Below, piece after piece: positions 1-10,700 of a stretch of 64,000 nucleotides of DNA. Location of the stretch: positions 24,612,524 to 24,676,523 of the forward strand of contig OZ022353.1 of NCBI GenBank assembly GCA_963989245.1, written 5' to 3'. Made by a program: the position numbers and the translations under genes. The notes below the pieces were generated by a model. It was not told the DNA's origin and made no database searches. It saw only the letters and a list, made by a program, of their open reading frames with translations. This DNA comes from Nansenia antarctica (lineage: Eukaryota; Chordata; Actinopteri; Argentiniformes; Microstomatidae). Position 1 is the stretch's first letter. Each line of letters opens with the position of its first letter.

Positions 1-68
1 TGGCCTCCATAGCGTGTTCATGGCCTCCATAGCGTGTTCATGGCCTCCATAGCGTGTTCATGGCCTCC
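1..68. repeat. 20-bp tandem repeat at window edge
   Basis: Three perfect copies of the 20-mer tggcctccatagcgtgttca stand head to tail, followed by the first 8 bases of a fourth. The array is cut by the window edge, so its real copy number is unknown. No coding function is visible. Confidence 0.9.
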
Positions 69-385
69 TTCCAGTCTTGACAGCTGAGTTCACTCTTCAT
101 TGATAAACTCAGACTCACCCAGTTTAGGATTAGGATTATATTAGGATCATATCTGAATGGTCAGGGTAGGTTTTAGGTTTTGTGAAACCACTCCTTGCTA
201 GTTACTGTGTTAAATAAAGATTATATTTATTTTATTGTTTAAAAACAAGTATTTATGTTGGGTGAGGCAAAGAAAGACTCTTTATTTTGTTGTTTTAAGT
301 TATTGTTTAAAGTTTAATTATGTAATTTAAGTTACTGTTAAAATAAAGTGAGTTTTGGCAAAACCAGTTTTCATTTTTATGTTGC
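69..385. other. Non-coding stretch, nothing recognised
   Basis: A+T-rich sequence with no convincing open frame and no repeat family that I recognise. It ends in a G homopolymer (386-402) of about 17 bases, a likely sequencing weak spot. Confidence 0.5.
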
Positions 386-402
386 GGGGGGGGGGGGGGG
401 GG

Positions 403-566
403 TCGGGTGCCTAGGCAGCTGCCAATAGTAACTAAAAAAGTAACTAGTAATCTAACTTAGTTACTTTTTAAATCAAGTAATCAGTAAAGTAACTAGATTA
501 CTTTTTAAAGGAGTAATCAGTAATCAGTAATCAGAATACTTTTTCAAAGTAACTGTGGCAACACTG
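403..566. mobile_element. hAT-like MITE fragment (right end)
   Basis: The segment is made of repeated taactagtaatc / agtaatcagta motifs and ends in aactgtggcaacactg, i.e. cagtgttgccacagtt on the other strand. CAGTG-type ends are typical of hAT transposons. The right end stops exactly where gypsy A coding sequence begins at 567, so the element sits in, or truncates, gypsy A. The left end was not located and no 8-bp duplication could be shown; the hAT assignment is therefore by terminal sequence only. Confidence 0.5.
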
Positions 567-595
567 ATCACTACTGCTGGGGCGGTCCCGTTGCC

Positions 596-867
596 ATAAA
601 TGGATAAATGGTAAATGGACTGACTTATATAGCGCCTTATTCCAAAGCGCTTTACAACGGCCTCTCATTCACCCATTCACACACACATTCACACACCAAT
701 GGTGGCAAGCTGCCATGCAAGGCGCCGGCCCGCTCACTCGGAGCAATTTGGGGTTCAGTGTCTTGCCCAAGGACACTTCGACATGTGGCCAGCCGGGGCT
801 CGAACTGCCGATCTGCCGACCTTGTGATCATTAGATGGCGGCTCTACCTCCTGCGCCACAGCCGCCA
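596..867 (-). mobile_element. tRNA-derived SINE (V-SINE-like) inserted in gypsy A
   Basis: On the minus strand the element begins ggcggctgtggcgcaggagg, with an A-box-like tggcgcaggagg and a B-box-like cagttcgagcc, i.e. a tRNA-related head with a pol III promoter. The body contains gtgtccttgggcaagacac, a segment shared by many fish SINEs. The tail (aagcgctttggaataagg, then gcgctatataagtcagtcc) resembles the 3' end of L2-clade LINEs, and it ends in a short attt-acc tandem. Both flanks carry gccat, a probable target duplication. V-SINE-like is from memory of that family's layout; the exact family is not assigned. Confidence 0.7.
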
Positions 868-2776
868 TCAAAGGTGGACGCTGTGCTGCAGCTCCCACGC
901 CCTACCAGCATTAGAGCTTTGCAGGAGTTCCTGGGGATGGTGCATTTCTACCATCAATTCATCCCTGCCCACCTAATGCGACCCCTGTATGGGGCTCTCA
1001 AGGACAAGACCCCCAAGCACGTCATCGCATGGTCTGACGAAATGTCAAAGACACCAAGGAAGCCCTCGCGAGCGTGACCATGCTGACTCACCCCGTGCCT
1101 GAGGCTTCCGTGGCCTTGACAACTGATGACTCAGATTATGCCGTCGGAGCCTTTTACGAACAGCTGGTCAAGGGGGTTTGGCAACCCCTGGCATTTTTTT
1201 GCCGACAGCTCCGTTCCAGTGAGCAAAAATACAGCACCTTTGACCGAGAGCTCCTCGCCCTGTACTTGGCAGTCCAGCACTTCCGTTTCCTGCTGGAGGC
1301 TCGTCCATTCACTGTTTTTGTGGACCACAAACCATAGATTTTTGCCATGGCTAAGGTGTCGGAGCCGTGGTCTGCCAGGCAGCAGCGTCATCTGGCTTTT
1401 ATCTCCGAGTTCACTACAGACATCCGGCATGTGGTGGGGAAGGACAACCCCGTAGCTGACTGCCTCTCTCGTGCCACCATCAGGGCTGTCCACCTCGGCA
1501 TCGACTACGCCCGTATGGCTGCGGATCAGGTTTCGGACCCGGACATCCAGGCATGTAGGACTAAGGTTACTGGCCTCCAGTTGGCGGACGTCCCCTTCAG
1601 TGACGGCGGCACAACACTGCTTTGTGACAAGTCCATGGAGCAGCCGCGCCCAGTGGTTCCACATGCATGGAGACGACAAGTTTTTGAGGCCATACATAGC
1701 CTCTCACACCCAGGCAGGAAACCATCGCAGTGCCTTATTGCGGCGAATTTCGTCTGGCCCAGTATGAAGGTTGACATTGGTGGGTGTGTCAGGACCTGCG
1801 TGGCATGCCAACGTGCAAAGATCCATTGGCATGTTAAGGCCCCGTTGGACGTCGATCTGGGGGGGCCCCTTCCCGCCTCCAGGGGGTACACTCACCTTCT
1901 GACGATGGTGGACAGGACCACCCGTTGGCCGGAGGCCGTCCCACTGACTGAGACTACCACAGCTGAGGTGGCCCGCGCATTGGGCTCCCCTCAGACCTTT
2001 CCTCTGATCGGGGGGCCCAGTTCACTTCTGGCTTATGGACTTTCTTTATTCAGCAGCTGGGTGTTTCCCTCCACTGCACTACGGCTTATCACCCACAGGC
2101 CAATGGCCTGTGTGAACGTTTTCACCGGTCCATGACGGTCTTAAGGCCGATCTCCGGGGCAACGGCTGGGTCGACAGGCTTCCTTGGGTGATGCTGGGAC
2201 TCCGTACTGCACCTAAGGAGGACCTCCTTTCGTCCTCTGCTGAGCTCGTGTACGGCCAACCCCTCCGGGTTCCAGGAGATTTCCTCCCCTGTGCTACGGC
2301 CCTCTGGTCAGCACCGGAACAGAGGAGTGCTCTGCTGGACAAGGCCAAGTCCTTCCTGCTGATCTCTACCTCATGCCACGGCGTTCCCCAGGTGCGTGTC
2401 CCGCCTGATCTGCAGGCAGCGGGGTATGTCTTTATCTGCCACGACGCCCATCGAGGCCCCCTGCAGCCGCCCTATGATGGTCCCTACCGGGTCGTGGAGG
2501 CAGGCGACAAATCCTTTATTATCGACATGGGGGGTAGTAAGGAACGCATCTTGGTGGATCGCCTTAAGCCAGCTCATCTGGACTTGGACCACCCCGTCGA
2601 GGTGGCCCACCCGCCCAACCGCGGTCGCCCCCCTGTTAGAATAGCCCCGACCCTAGCTCCTGCAGACTCCCTGGCCTGCCGTCCGAGGCCTGCCAAACGT
2701 CCGCCTGCTGTTTTTCCCCTGCCTCGGTCTCCTGTGCCTGCTCAGGGGCGCAGGAGTCGCTTTGGGTGGGTTATCA
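868..2776 (+). pseudogene. pol: Gypsy A pol remnant: RT end, RNase H, integrase
   Basis: The segment encodes the end of a Ty3/gypsy polyprotein. The RT thumb shows RALQEFLGMVHFYHQFIP. RNase H follows (DSDYAVGA, QKYSTFDRELLALYLAVQHF, VDHKP). The integrase has an H-x-H...C-x-x-C zinc module (AIHSLSHPGRK ... TCVACQRAK) and a core with DRTTRWPEA. A C-terminal SH3-like module (YDGPYRVVEAGDKSFIID) is also present. The gene is broken in at least four ways: a frameshift near 1042, an in-frame TAG at 1335-1337, and frameshifts near 1980 and 2130. The broken part of the integrase core includes the segment that should carry the second catalytic Asp. No chromodomain was seen. Product if intact: reverse transcriptase/RNase H/integrase for retrotransposition. 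Confidence 0.88.
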
Positions 2777-3599
2777 TGATAACAATAATAATACATTTTA
2801 TTTATAAAAGCACTTTACATAAGAAATCTCAAAGTGCTACAATTAAAAACAGGAGGATAAAACAATAAACATTTTCAATTAAAAGGCTAAAAAAAGGCTC
2901 TATTATAAAGGTGGGTTTTAAGGCCTCGTTTAAAAGCATCCACAGACTGTGGTGCCCTTAGGTGGTCAGGGAGAGCATTCCACAGCCTGGGAGCAGCCGA
3001 GCAGAAGGCCCGATCTCCCATGGTGTGGAGCTTGTTCCTGGGGGTCCTTGAATTCGAGATGGGAGACCTTGAATTCGATTCTGAGGGAGACGGGGAGCCA
3101 GTGAAGTGATTTGAGGATGGGGGTTTCTGGAGGCAGCTGCTAGGAATCCCGATGAGGAGTGCGTTACAGTAGTCCAGTCTGGAGGAGACAAAGGCGTGGA
3201 TGAGCTTCTCTGCATCTGCCAGAGTGAGTGCGGGACGGAGTTTGGCTATGTTCCTTAGGTGAAAGAAAGCTGTCTTGGATATGGATATGGATTGATGTGG
3301 GTCTCGTAGGTGAGGTGAGGGTCCATTTTGACGCCCAGGTTGGTAACAGATGAGGAGAGGGGAATGTTCTGGCCAGTGAAGGTATTGCTGGTGATGGTGG
3401 ATGACCGGACCTGGTGTGGTGTGCCGACTAGGATGGCTTCAGTTCTGGAGCTGTTTAGTTGTATATAGTTGAGCTTCATCCACGCCTCTATCTCCTCCAG
3501 GCAGGTGGTTAATGTGGATAGTGGCAGGGGTGCAGAGGAGGTGGGGTTGACTCTGAGGTAGAGCTGTGTGTCATCCGCATAGCAATGGAATGACATCCA
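2777..3599 (-). pseudogene. L2-like LINE 3' fragment (reverse transcriptase end)
   Basis: The minus strand encodes the end of a non-LTR reverse transcriptase: MSFHCYADDTQLYLRV contains the catalytic YADD box, followed by LNYIQLNSSRTEAILVGTP, LDYCNALLIG and MGDRAFCSAAPRLWNALP. This order is typical of L2-clade elements. A small duplication of 'atccat' near 3285 shifts the frame, and a deletion removes part of the region near 3150. The 3' end (left side) is the L2-type tail agtgctttataaataaaatg followed by attattattgtt repeats. The element is 5'-truncated and is flanked by ttatca at 2771-2776 and 3600-3605, a probable target duplication inside gypsy A. Confidence 0.85.
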
Positions 3600-3655
3600 T
3601 TATCAGAGTCCCTGACCGTTTTTTGGGGCCGGTTCCTGTGAATTCTGGGGGGACG

Positions 3656-3913
3656 TGTTTAGTGACCAGCGAGTTAGCGAGTTAGAGCATTCATAATTCA
3701 CGGCGTTCCAGCCTTGTATAAAGCACTGTTGTATTTTTGTGGGTACTACATCACCCATGCTGCTTAGCGGGTGATATGACGTAATATAAGTGGGACGGAG
3801 GGGAGTGAATGTTGTGGTTGTCAGTACGTATGAAGAGAGTGAGAATAAAGCGCATATGATTTTTTATACCGGCAAAACTACTACATTGTCCTGTTATTGC
3901 CGTCACTCCTACA
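3656..3913 (+). repeat. 3' LTR of gypsy A
   Basis: A 258-bp segment begins TGTTTAGTGACC right after a G-rich polypurine tract (ttctggggggacg) and ends GTCACTCCTACA. It contains an AATAAA polyadenylation signal (gagaataaagcgc near 3844). Start, end and upstream purine tract fit an LTR. No partner LTR is in the window, so the boundaries are inferred. Part of it (ctacatcacccatgctgctt) recurs at about 25165. Confidence 0.7.
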
Positions 3914-4674
3914 ACTGTATCTATATGATGTGTTTATTTTACCCCATAACCTGATTTTTTCCATTAGGAAATGCCCTCTTACTTCTGGCAGGAGGACCAC
4001 CAACGGAAATTAGCCTATGGCCATAATTGGGTACATTTACACTGATGATATGTGCGCATTCCATTTAAGTGTTCATTCATGTACTGTACCCTTGAACAAA
4101 TAAATAAAATCAATCAAATCAATCAATCAATCAACTTCAACTGATACTCTCACTCTTTCTCCTTTCGGACTTTCAGCATGCGATCTACCATAGAGCCATG
4201 AGATGTAAACACTGCTATTTAAAAAAATATATATTTTAAGAGACCAACAAAACGTGCATATTCCTACACTAGCAACGTAGACATCACAAGGCTAGGCTAG
4301 GCTAAAAACAAGTAGCCCAACTGTAAACACAAGTTGAATGACGCACCCAGTTGAATGATGTCAGACTCTCATCCCGTTCCACACTATAGTAATAATAATT
4401 ATGGAACTATATTAATATTATGCTTGTGTATTGTGTATATTGTTTTTCTGTACATGGTTAATTCAAAAACAACAACAAATAGTGCTACAAAACCGACATT
4501 AGTTCTGTCCGTTAATTTGCATTTATTTGAATAGAAAATAATGAAAAATGTTATTTGACCCTTGGAAACCAATATTCGAATAATCGATTATTCTGTCCCA
4601 TCCCTAGTATGTAGCACCCCTTTGCTGTCCTGGCAATTAATGGGGTAGCTAACCTGAGTTCTTTAAATAAAGTG
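3914..4674. other. Non-coding; AATC microsatellite and possible hAT end
   Basis: No gene was seen. A short (aatc)n run lies near 4110-4132, and three gctag-type repeats lie near 4292-4307. The segment ending tcgattattctgtcccatccctag (about 4556-4606) resembles the TAGGGATGGG terminus of fish hAT repeats, but no partner end or target duplication was found. Confidence 0.4.
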
Positions 4675-4679
4675 GTATC

Positions 4680-4852
4680 TGTTATGTACGACAGTGTCAT
4701 TGTCTTTGCAGCACTTTGTTGCCCTTTACGACGTCACGTTACGTACATCTGTTAGAGCTTTACGACGGTGTGTGTGTGTTGTCAGAATGAATGGCAGTAA
4801 ACGGAGCTCAGTTTGTATACCTGTGTGGATCTACATTTATTAGCACAACACA
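4680..4852 (+). repeat. 5' LTR of gypsy B
   Basis: 173 bp, TGTTATGTACGAC...AGCACAACACA. Compared with the 3' LTR it has two visible substitutions (c/a at ttgcc[c/a]tttacg; a/g at cgtac[a/g]tctg) and lacks a 7-bp cacatgg and one GT unit. The divergence indicates an older insertion than copia. A primer-binding-like attggcgacgaag begins shortly after it, at 4861. Confidence 0.93.
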
Positions 4853-4873
4853 AACATAATATTGGCGACGAAG

Positions 4874-5347
4874 ATGGCTGAATTTACTTTGCCACCACCG
4901 GCACCTTTCTTGTCTCTGCCCGGCGAGCCTCCTATTCCGTGGGAAGGATGGCTGGATGACTTTACTGTCTACCTAGACGCCATGGACTTCACAGAACTTT
5001 CCGACAAGCGGAAAATGGCGCTGCTCCGTCACTGTCTCGGTACGGAGGGTCAGAGGATATTCCGAGCCCTCGGCTGCGCTGAGACCTACGAGGAAGCTGT
5101 CGCTCTCCTCACTAATCACTTTGCCGGCAAACAACGGGTGCTTCTCCGGCGGTACAAGCTACGAAAACGGCTTCAACGCCCCGGTGAGTCTGTTCTGAGC
5201 TATGTGACCGATCTCAGGGATCTGGCGCGAAAATGCAACTACGGGGTGATTCACGATCAAATCGTACGGGATCAGCTTATTGAAGGGACATTGTGTGACA
5301 AAATCAGGGAGAAATTACTTTTGGAGCCAGATGAGCTAACACTAGAT
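4874..5347 (+). pseudogene. gag: Gypsy B gag, N-terminal part (split by hAT MITE)
   Basis: The ATG at 4874 starts MAEFTLPPPAPFLSLPGEPP, a Ty3/gypsy Gag N-terminus, followed by the Trp-rich motif IPWEGWLDDFTVYLDAM. The middle shows RVLLRRYKLRKRLQRPGE and LRDLARKCNYG, typical of a retrotransposon capsid. An in-frame TTG 12 bases upstream is only a reading-frame extension; the ATG next to the primer site is the sensible start. Gag would assemble the cytoplasmic particle. The frame is cut after ELTLDQ by the MITE at 5348 and resumes at 6193. Confidence 0.9.
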
Positions 5348-5578
5348 CAGGGGTGCTCACACTTTTTGGAACCAAGGTCTACTTTTCAAGTAGCCAGTCT
5401 GCCAAGATCTACCAGTCTAGTTTCAACATCGCAAACGTACATGCACGTACTACAAACACACACACACACAGTTCCCAGCCTGCATAGTAAACTCACAATA
5501 CACTTTCCCTCTCTCTGTCACACAGCCACAGGAGAAGACCATCACAAACCCTCCCTCTTTGCTATTCTCGCTCACACA

Positions 5579-5625
<47 letters not shown>

Positions 5626-6192
5626 TTGCCAGTCTGCATAGGGAGCCATAGCACAAACCCTCCCTCTCTCTCCCTCTCTCTCTCTCACTCTCTTACACAC
5701 ACACACACACACACTCACTTTCTCTCACTCACACACTGACAGCCAGTCTGCAGTACCATAGCCAACTACTGATCCAACAAACAGAAGACGCATTTCCAAT
5801 ATCACATCGTGTAAAAAAGTTATACGTTATTGGTTTCTTACTTGGTCCAGCTTCCCCACTCATTTGTATAGCCTTTATTTAGTATTATATAGTAAATAGT
5901 AGAAATTGGAAGGCTAACTAGGTAATTAGTCTCGCCGGTATTTTGTATTTTGTAGTTGGTGCTGTTGACTGCGCATGCGTGGTGAACCGCGTGTTAGGTG
6001 TAGGTGAAAAGATCAGATCTCAGACTGGCTTACCTGTACGTCAATCAAGTGGCAAAAGCCATAGTGAGGATGGATGATAGGCGAACTTTTTTTATTTTAT
6101 TTTTTTTTCCGTTTTGTTCAATGCCATGCGATCTACCCATACTACCTTTGCGATCGACCGGTCGATCGCGATCGACGTATTGGGCACCCCTG
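5348..6192. mobile_element. hAT-type MITE, 845 bp, inside gypsy B gag
   Basis: The element starts CAGGGGTGCTCACAC and ends ATTGGGCACCCCTG, giving imperfect inverted ends CAGGGGTGC. It is flanked by a perfect 8-bp duplication cactagat (5340-5347 and 6193-6200). CAGGG ends plus an 8-bp duplication are the hallmarks of hAT. No transposase remains. The interior holds CA and CT microsatellites, the motif gatctacc, and near the right end a self-complementary run gatcgaccggtcgatc. Removing it rejoins the gag frame exactly. Confidence 0.92.
5583..5624. repeat. (CA)n microsatellite in hAT MITE
   Basis: Pure CA dinucleotide run of about 40 bp, with shorter CA and CT runs at 5455-5470 and 5660-5715. 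Confidence 0.95.
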
Positions 6193-7508
6193 CACTAGAT
6201 GATGCTCTAGCTAAAGCCATGCAGGTAGAATCAGCGTTACAGTGTACTAGCATGCTGACTGCCAGCTCACGCTCCGACTCCGCCTCCACGGCCTCACTCA
6301 CGCAACAGCTTCAGCCTGCCTACCAGGACAGCCAAGAGGACACAGATGCGTGGTTCCCAGTGCAGCAAGCTCGCAGACAGGGGAACACACGTAGCTCTGA
6401 TAGCTGTAATAACTGTGGGGCTAGCTCACACAATGCACGGGCTCCTAACTGCCCAGCTCGAGGGCAGACATGCAGGAACTGTTTGAAGCCCAACCATTTT
6501 GCTAAAGTGTGCAGGTCTGCTCCTGCGGCTCATCCCCCACAGTCCAGACCCCGCTCAACTCGCAGCGACCATACTGAAATTAGAACTGTGTCTACAAACC
6601 ATGTGAGCTTTAAAACATGCACAGTGCAGCTGGGTGAGGTCAGCCTTTCCTTGTTACTGGATACAGGCGCGGCTGCGTCTCTTCTCAATCTCAGCACCTA
6701 CAACAAATTCTTTGCCCACCTGCCATTGCAGCAGCCCTCCACTCCTCTGTGCGGATATGATAGCTCTAAGATAGAGATTGTGGGCATCCTTCAGGTACCA
6801 GTGCACTATGGATCTAAGCACATGTCTGCATTCCCATTCCACATCGCTAAGCGGAGTGCCAATCTGCTGGGCCTCGACCTGTTCACGGGCCTGGGATTCA
6901 CACTGCATGACGACAGTGGGTCAGCCATTCAACATGTCACCTCCACCTGGGAGCAGAAATGGCCAGCGCTGTTCGATGGACTGGGTTGCCTCACAGCCTT
7001 CACACACAGACCCCTGGTGAACACAGAGGTGTCACCAGTCATGCAGCCCCTGCGCCGGATCCCTCTCGCTCTGAGGGATGATGTCACAAAGGAACTCAAC
7101 ATGCTGCTGCAGGCAGGCATCATCGAGCCGGTCAACGCCGCCCCCTGGATTTCAAACCTGGTCATCGCTAAGAAAAAGTCAGGGGGGTTGAGAGTCTGTG
7201 TGGACCTGCGGTCTGTCAACAAGGCGGTGATTCCAGATAAATATCCCTTGCCTACCTCAGAGGAGTTGACCACCCACTTCTACGGCTCCACGGTTTTCAC
7301 AAAGCTCGACCTGCGCCAGGGCTATCTCCAGGTTCCCCTCCACCCAGCCAGCAGAGACTTGACAACCTTTGTATCGCACGCTGGGGTCTTCCGGTACACC
7401 CGAATGCCTTTCGGGCTTAGCTCCGCCCCCAGCTGCTTCCAGAAAGGTCATGACCACCATCCTTGCTGGTATCCCTGGGGTCGCGGTGTTCTTGGATGAC
7501 ATCGTGGT
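6193..7508 (+). pseudogene. gag-pol: Gypsy B gag-pol middle: zinc knuckles, protease, RT
   Basis: Continuation of the gypsy B polyprotein. Two zinc-knuckle-like clusters occur (CNNCGASSHNARAPNC and CRNCLKPNHFAKVC) for nucleic-acid binding. The aspartic protease follows (LLLDTGAAASLLN), then the reverse transcriptase with IPLALRDDVTKELNMLLQAG, WISNLVIAKKKSGGLRVCVD, FTKLDLRQGYLQVPL and the catalytic FLDDIVV. An extra A in the run at 7442-7444 shifts the frame between CFQK and VMTTILAG, the only clear lesion outside the insertions. The copia element then cuts the frame just after LDDIVV. Confidence 0.92.
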
Positions 7509-7751
7509 TGTTGACATGAGTGTGCTCTCCAGTCATCCCTATCCCAGTGTGAGTGGGGCATAATTGGTTGATTGACACCAGCTGTGTGACATGAATGATT
7601 GAGCCAGCTGATCCTATATATGTGACCATTCCCACAATAAACGTTGCTTCCTTGATAACATGAACCCTGTCTGACAGCGTATGATTCCTCCGTTCAGTGT
7701 GTAGTCCGATCGTTATGGTCTTAGCCAATACGCAATAACCAACGTTTAACA
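7509..7751 (+). repeat. 5' LTR of copia
   Basis: Starts TGTTGACATGAGTG and ends ACGTTTAACA, with the short inverted ends TGTT/AACA. It contains a TATA-like ctatatatgtg near 7614 and AATAAA at about 7637. Only 2 differences from the 3' LTR: gaacc[c/a]tgtctg[a/t]cag. Confidence 0.97.
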
Positions 7752-7765
7752 GGTTATGGGCCCAG
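7752..7765 (+). promoter_or_regulatory. Copia primer-binding site (initiator tRNA-Met, internal)
   Basis: GGTTATGGGCCCAG lies directly after the LTR. It is the exact complement of CTGGGCCCATAACC, the anticodon-arm sequence of animal initiator tRNA-Met. Drosophila copia primes from an internal half-tRNA fragment of the same tRNA, so this element should use the same mechanism. Confidence 0.88.
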
Positions 7766-7774
7766 AGTGCTACC

Positions 7775-10700
7775 ATGGCGAGACAATCGGAAAGAAGTTC
7801 GCGTTGGTCTCGACTAGCGTTTGACGGAGATGAGGAAAGGTACGAACTGTGGGAAACAAAGTTCACGGGCCATCTCCGGCTACAGAAACTGAAAGACACT
7901 CTCAGAACAGACCTTCCCTTAACAGCTTCGGCTCAGGAGTTGAGAGAAGATGAGGAGAAAAATGCAGAGATTTACGCAGAGCTCATTCAGTTTCTAGATG
8001 ACAAAAGTTTGTCGCTCATAATGCGAGACGCACCAGATGACGGACGGAAAGCCCTAGAGATATTGCGCAATTATTATGCGCGTTCAGGGAAGCCAAGGGT
8101 TATAAGTCTCTATACAGAGTTGACCACACTGCAAAAGTCTAACAGTGAAACAGTGACCGACTATATCATTCGTGCAGAAAGGGCAATAACTGCACTGAGG
8201 AATGCAGATGAGACTTTGAGTGATAGCCTACTTGTGGCTATGGTATTGAAAGGACTGCCCGAGTCATTTAAACCCTTTGCGATACATGTCACACAGAGTG
8301 ACGAGACCATGCCTTTTTCTGTGTTTAAAACTAAGCTCAGGAGTTTTGAGGACACTGAGAAAATGCGCGTAACGGCGTCGGAGGACAATGTTATGCGAGC
8401 CCAAGCCCTGTCTGACCGGGGTGCCCAGAACGCCCAAAGCGCACGTAGCCAGAGCGCACAGCGAACAGACATTGTGTGCTACAAATGTGGCCAAAAGGGA
8501 CATATCAAAAGGACCTGTCGACGCAAGGTGTGGTGTAACCACTGTAGGAGCTCCACACATCAAGGAGCCGCCTGCAAAAGGAGACCGGACCAGGACGACG
8601 CGCGAGGGGTGTCCGAGCAAGTGAGTGGTCATGACAACACTTACGCGTTTCTGGCTAAGGACAAGCCAGGACGCAGTGTTACGAGGGGCCTGATGGTGGA
8701 CACCGGTGCGACTGCGCATATTATCACCGACCTGGCCAGGTTCAAGGTGTTCGATGACGGTTTCCAGGCCGAGACGCACTGCGTGGAGCTGGCGGACGGC
8801 ACGAGGAGCAAAGGGGTCGCAGAGCGCAGAGGAGATGCGGAGGTGTGCTTGATGGACAGCCGAGGGAGGCGACTGACTACAACGCTGCGAGGGGCGCTGT
8901 ACATCCCCTCATTCCCCCAGGACATCTTCTCGGTGAGAGCAGCCACAGACACTGGGGCAACTGTGATCTTCAGAACAGGAGAAGACATCCTACAGCACAG
9001 AGACGGTACTGCATTTCACATCCATGAGCATAATAGACTATATTATTTGCCCACAGTGGATGACCAATGTGATCAAAGTAAGAGCTGTTTTGATCTAAAG
9101 ACATGGCATGAAATTCTAGGACATTGTAATTTTGAGGATGTTCTGAAACTCCAGAATGTTGTTGATGGTATGTCAATTAAGGGAAAATTTGATAAGTCTA
9201 ACCTGAACTGTGAAGTGTGCACTCGGGGAAAGTTTGTACAGAGCTTCAACAGGAAGCCTGATAGAAGGGCCAAAAATGCTCTAGAGTTGGTGCACACAGA
9301 CCTAGCGGGTCCAATTGACCCAGTGTCCATAGATGGACATAGATTTGCACTTTCGTTCACAGATGACTATACTAGTACTGTGTTTTTCTACTTTCTTAAG
9401 CACAAGAGTGATACTGTACAGGCGACAGAGCAGTTCATAGCTGACAACGCCCCGTATGGTAGGATCAGACGTATCAGGTCAGATAATGGTACTGAATTTA
9501 CAGGGAAAGAGTACCAAGGGCTACTGAGAAGAAATGGTATCAGACATGAGACATCATCTCCATATTCGCCACATCAGAATGGCACTGCAGAACGCCAGTT
9601 TAGGACTCTCTTTGACATGGCTCGATGCATGTTATTAGAGAGCAAGCTACCCAAGGTGTTATGGCCTTATGCAGTACAGACTGCATCTGTAGTGAGAAAT
9701 AGGTGTTTTAACAATCGCACAAAACAGACACCTTACATGATGCTGACAGGGAGACGTCCCAATATGTCTAGGATGCAGAAGTTTGGAACGGTGTGTTATG
9801 CCTACAAACAGGATAAGAAAAAGCTAGACCCAAGGAGTGAGAAGGGCTTCTTTGTAGGGCATGACAAGAAAAGCCCAGCTTACCTGGTTTTCTATCCTGA
9901 CAGTGGAAAGGTGAGGAAGCACAGACTGGTCAGATTTATGCCAAAGACGATGGGTGAGCAGCAGACACAGACTGAGATATCAATAGATGATGAGGACTGT
10001 GATGTGCCACAAAGGGCCAGCACGACTAAGCAAAGGGACGCGAGTCCAAAGACAGCTGAAGAGCATATTCCTGTGACCAGGCCCGAACAGGTGCAGACTA
10101 GGGAGAAACAGGAGTCTCCACGCTATCCTCCCAGGGAGAGGAAGAGACCTGATTATTTTGGGGACCGTGTCTATGAAGTAGGAAGTCAGGACCAGGCACA
10201 GGTAAACATTGATTACTGCTACAAAATGTTGTGTAACGTACCTTTGACCTACAGTGATGCAGTGAAGTCACCCAAGTCTAGAGAATGGGTCAGTGCTATG
10301 GACGACGAAATGCAATCATTGAGAGAGAATGGTACGTTTACTTTGACTAACTTACCCCAGGGCAAAGTTGCAGTGGGGGGTAGATGGGTGTATACAATCA
10401 AGAAAAATGCAGATGGTTCAGAAAAATACAAAGCACGCTATGTTGCAAAAGGCTACAGTCAGAGAAGGGGTGTTGACTATGAAGAGACCTTTTCTCCCAC
10501 AGCCGATTTAACCAGTGTTCGAGTGTTGATGCAAAAAGCAGCACAGGAGAATTTGATTTTACATCAAATGGATGTCAAAACTGCCTATCTTCATGCACCG
10601 ATAGATTGTGAGATATACATGGAACAGCCAGAGGGTTATGAGCAGACATCTGGCACAGAGACAGTGGTGTGTAAACTAGAGAAGTCACTGTATGGTCTAA

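Larger units (their letters stand above)
567..3913 (+). mobile_element. Ty3/gypsy retrotransposon A, 5'-truncated, interrupted
   Basis: Three blocks belong to one element: 567-595, 868-2776 and 3606-3913. They are separated by a SINE (596-867) and an L2-like LINE (2777-3599). Reading across both insertions restores one continuous frame (motif LPSKVDAV across the SINE; a tail of short residues up to the polypurine tract across the LINE). Everything upstream of the end of the reverse transcriptase (gag, protease, most of RT, 5' LTR) is missing. A purine tract at 3646-3653 precedes the 3' LTR. Several frameshifts make it non-functional. Confidence 0.85.

Noticed and set aside
4862..4873. TTG start for gypsy B gag
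   Set aside because: It lies in the likely primer-binding region; the ATG at 4874 is the standard start.
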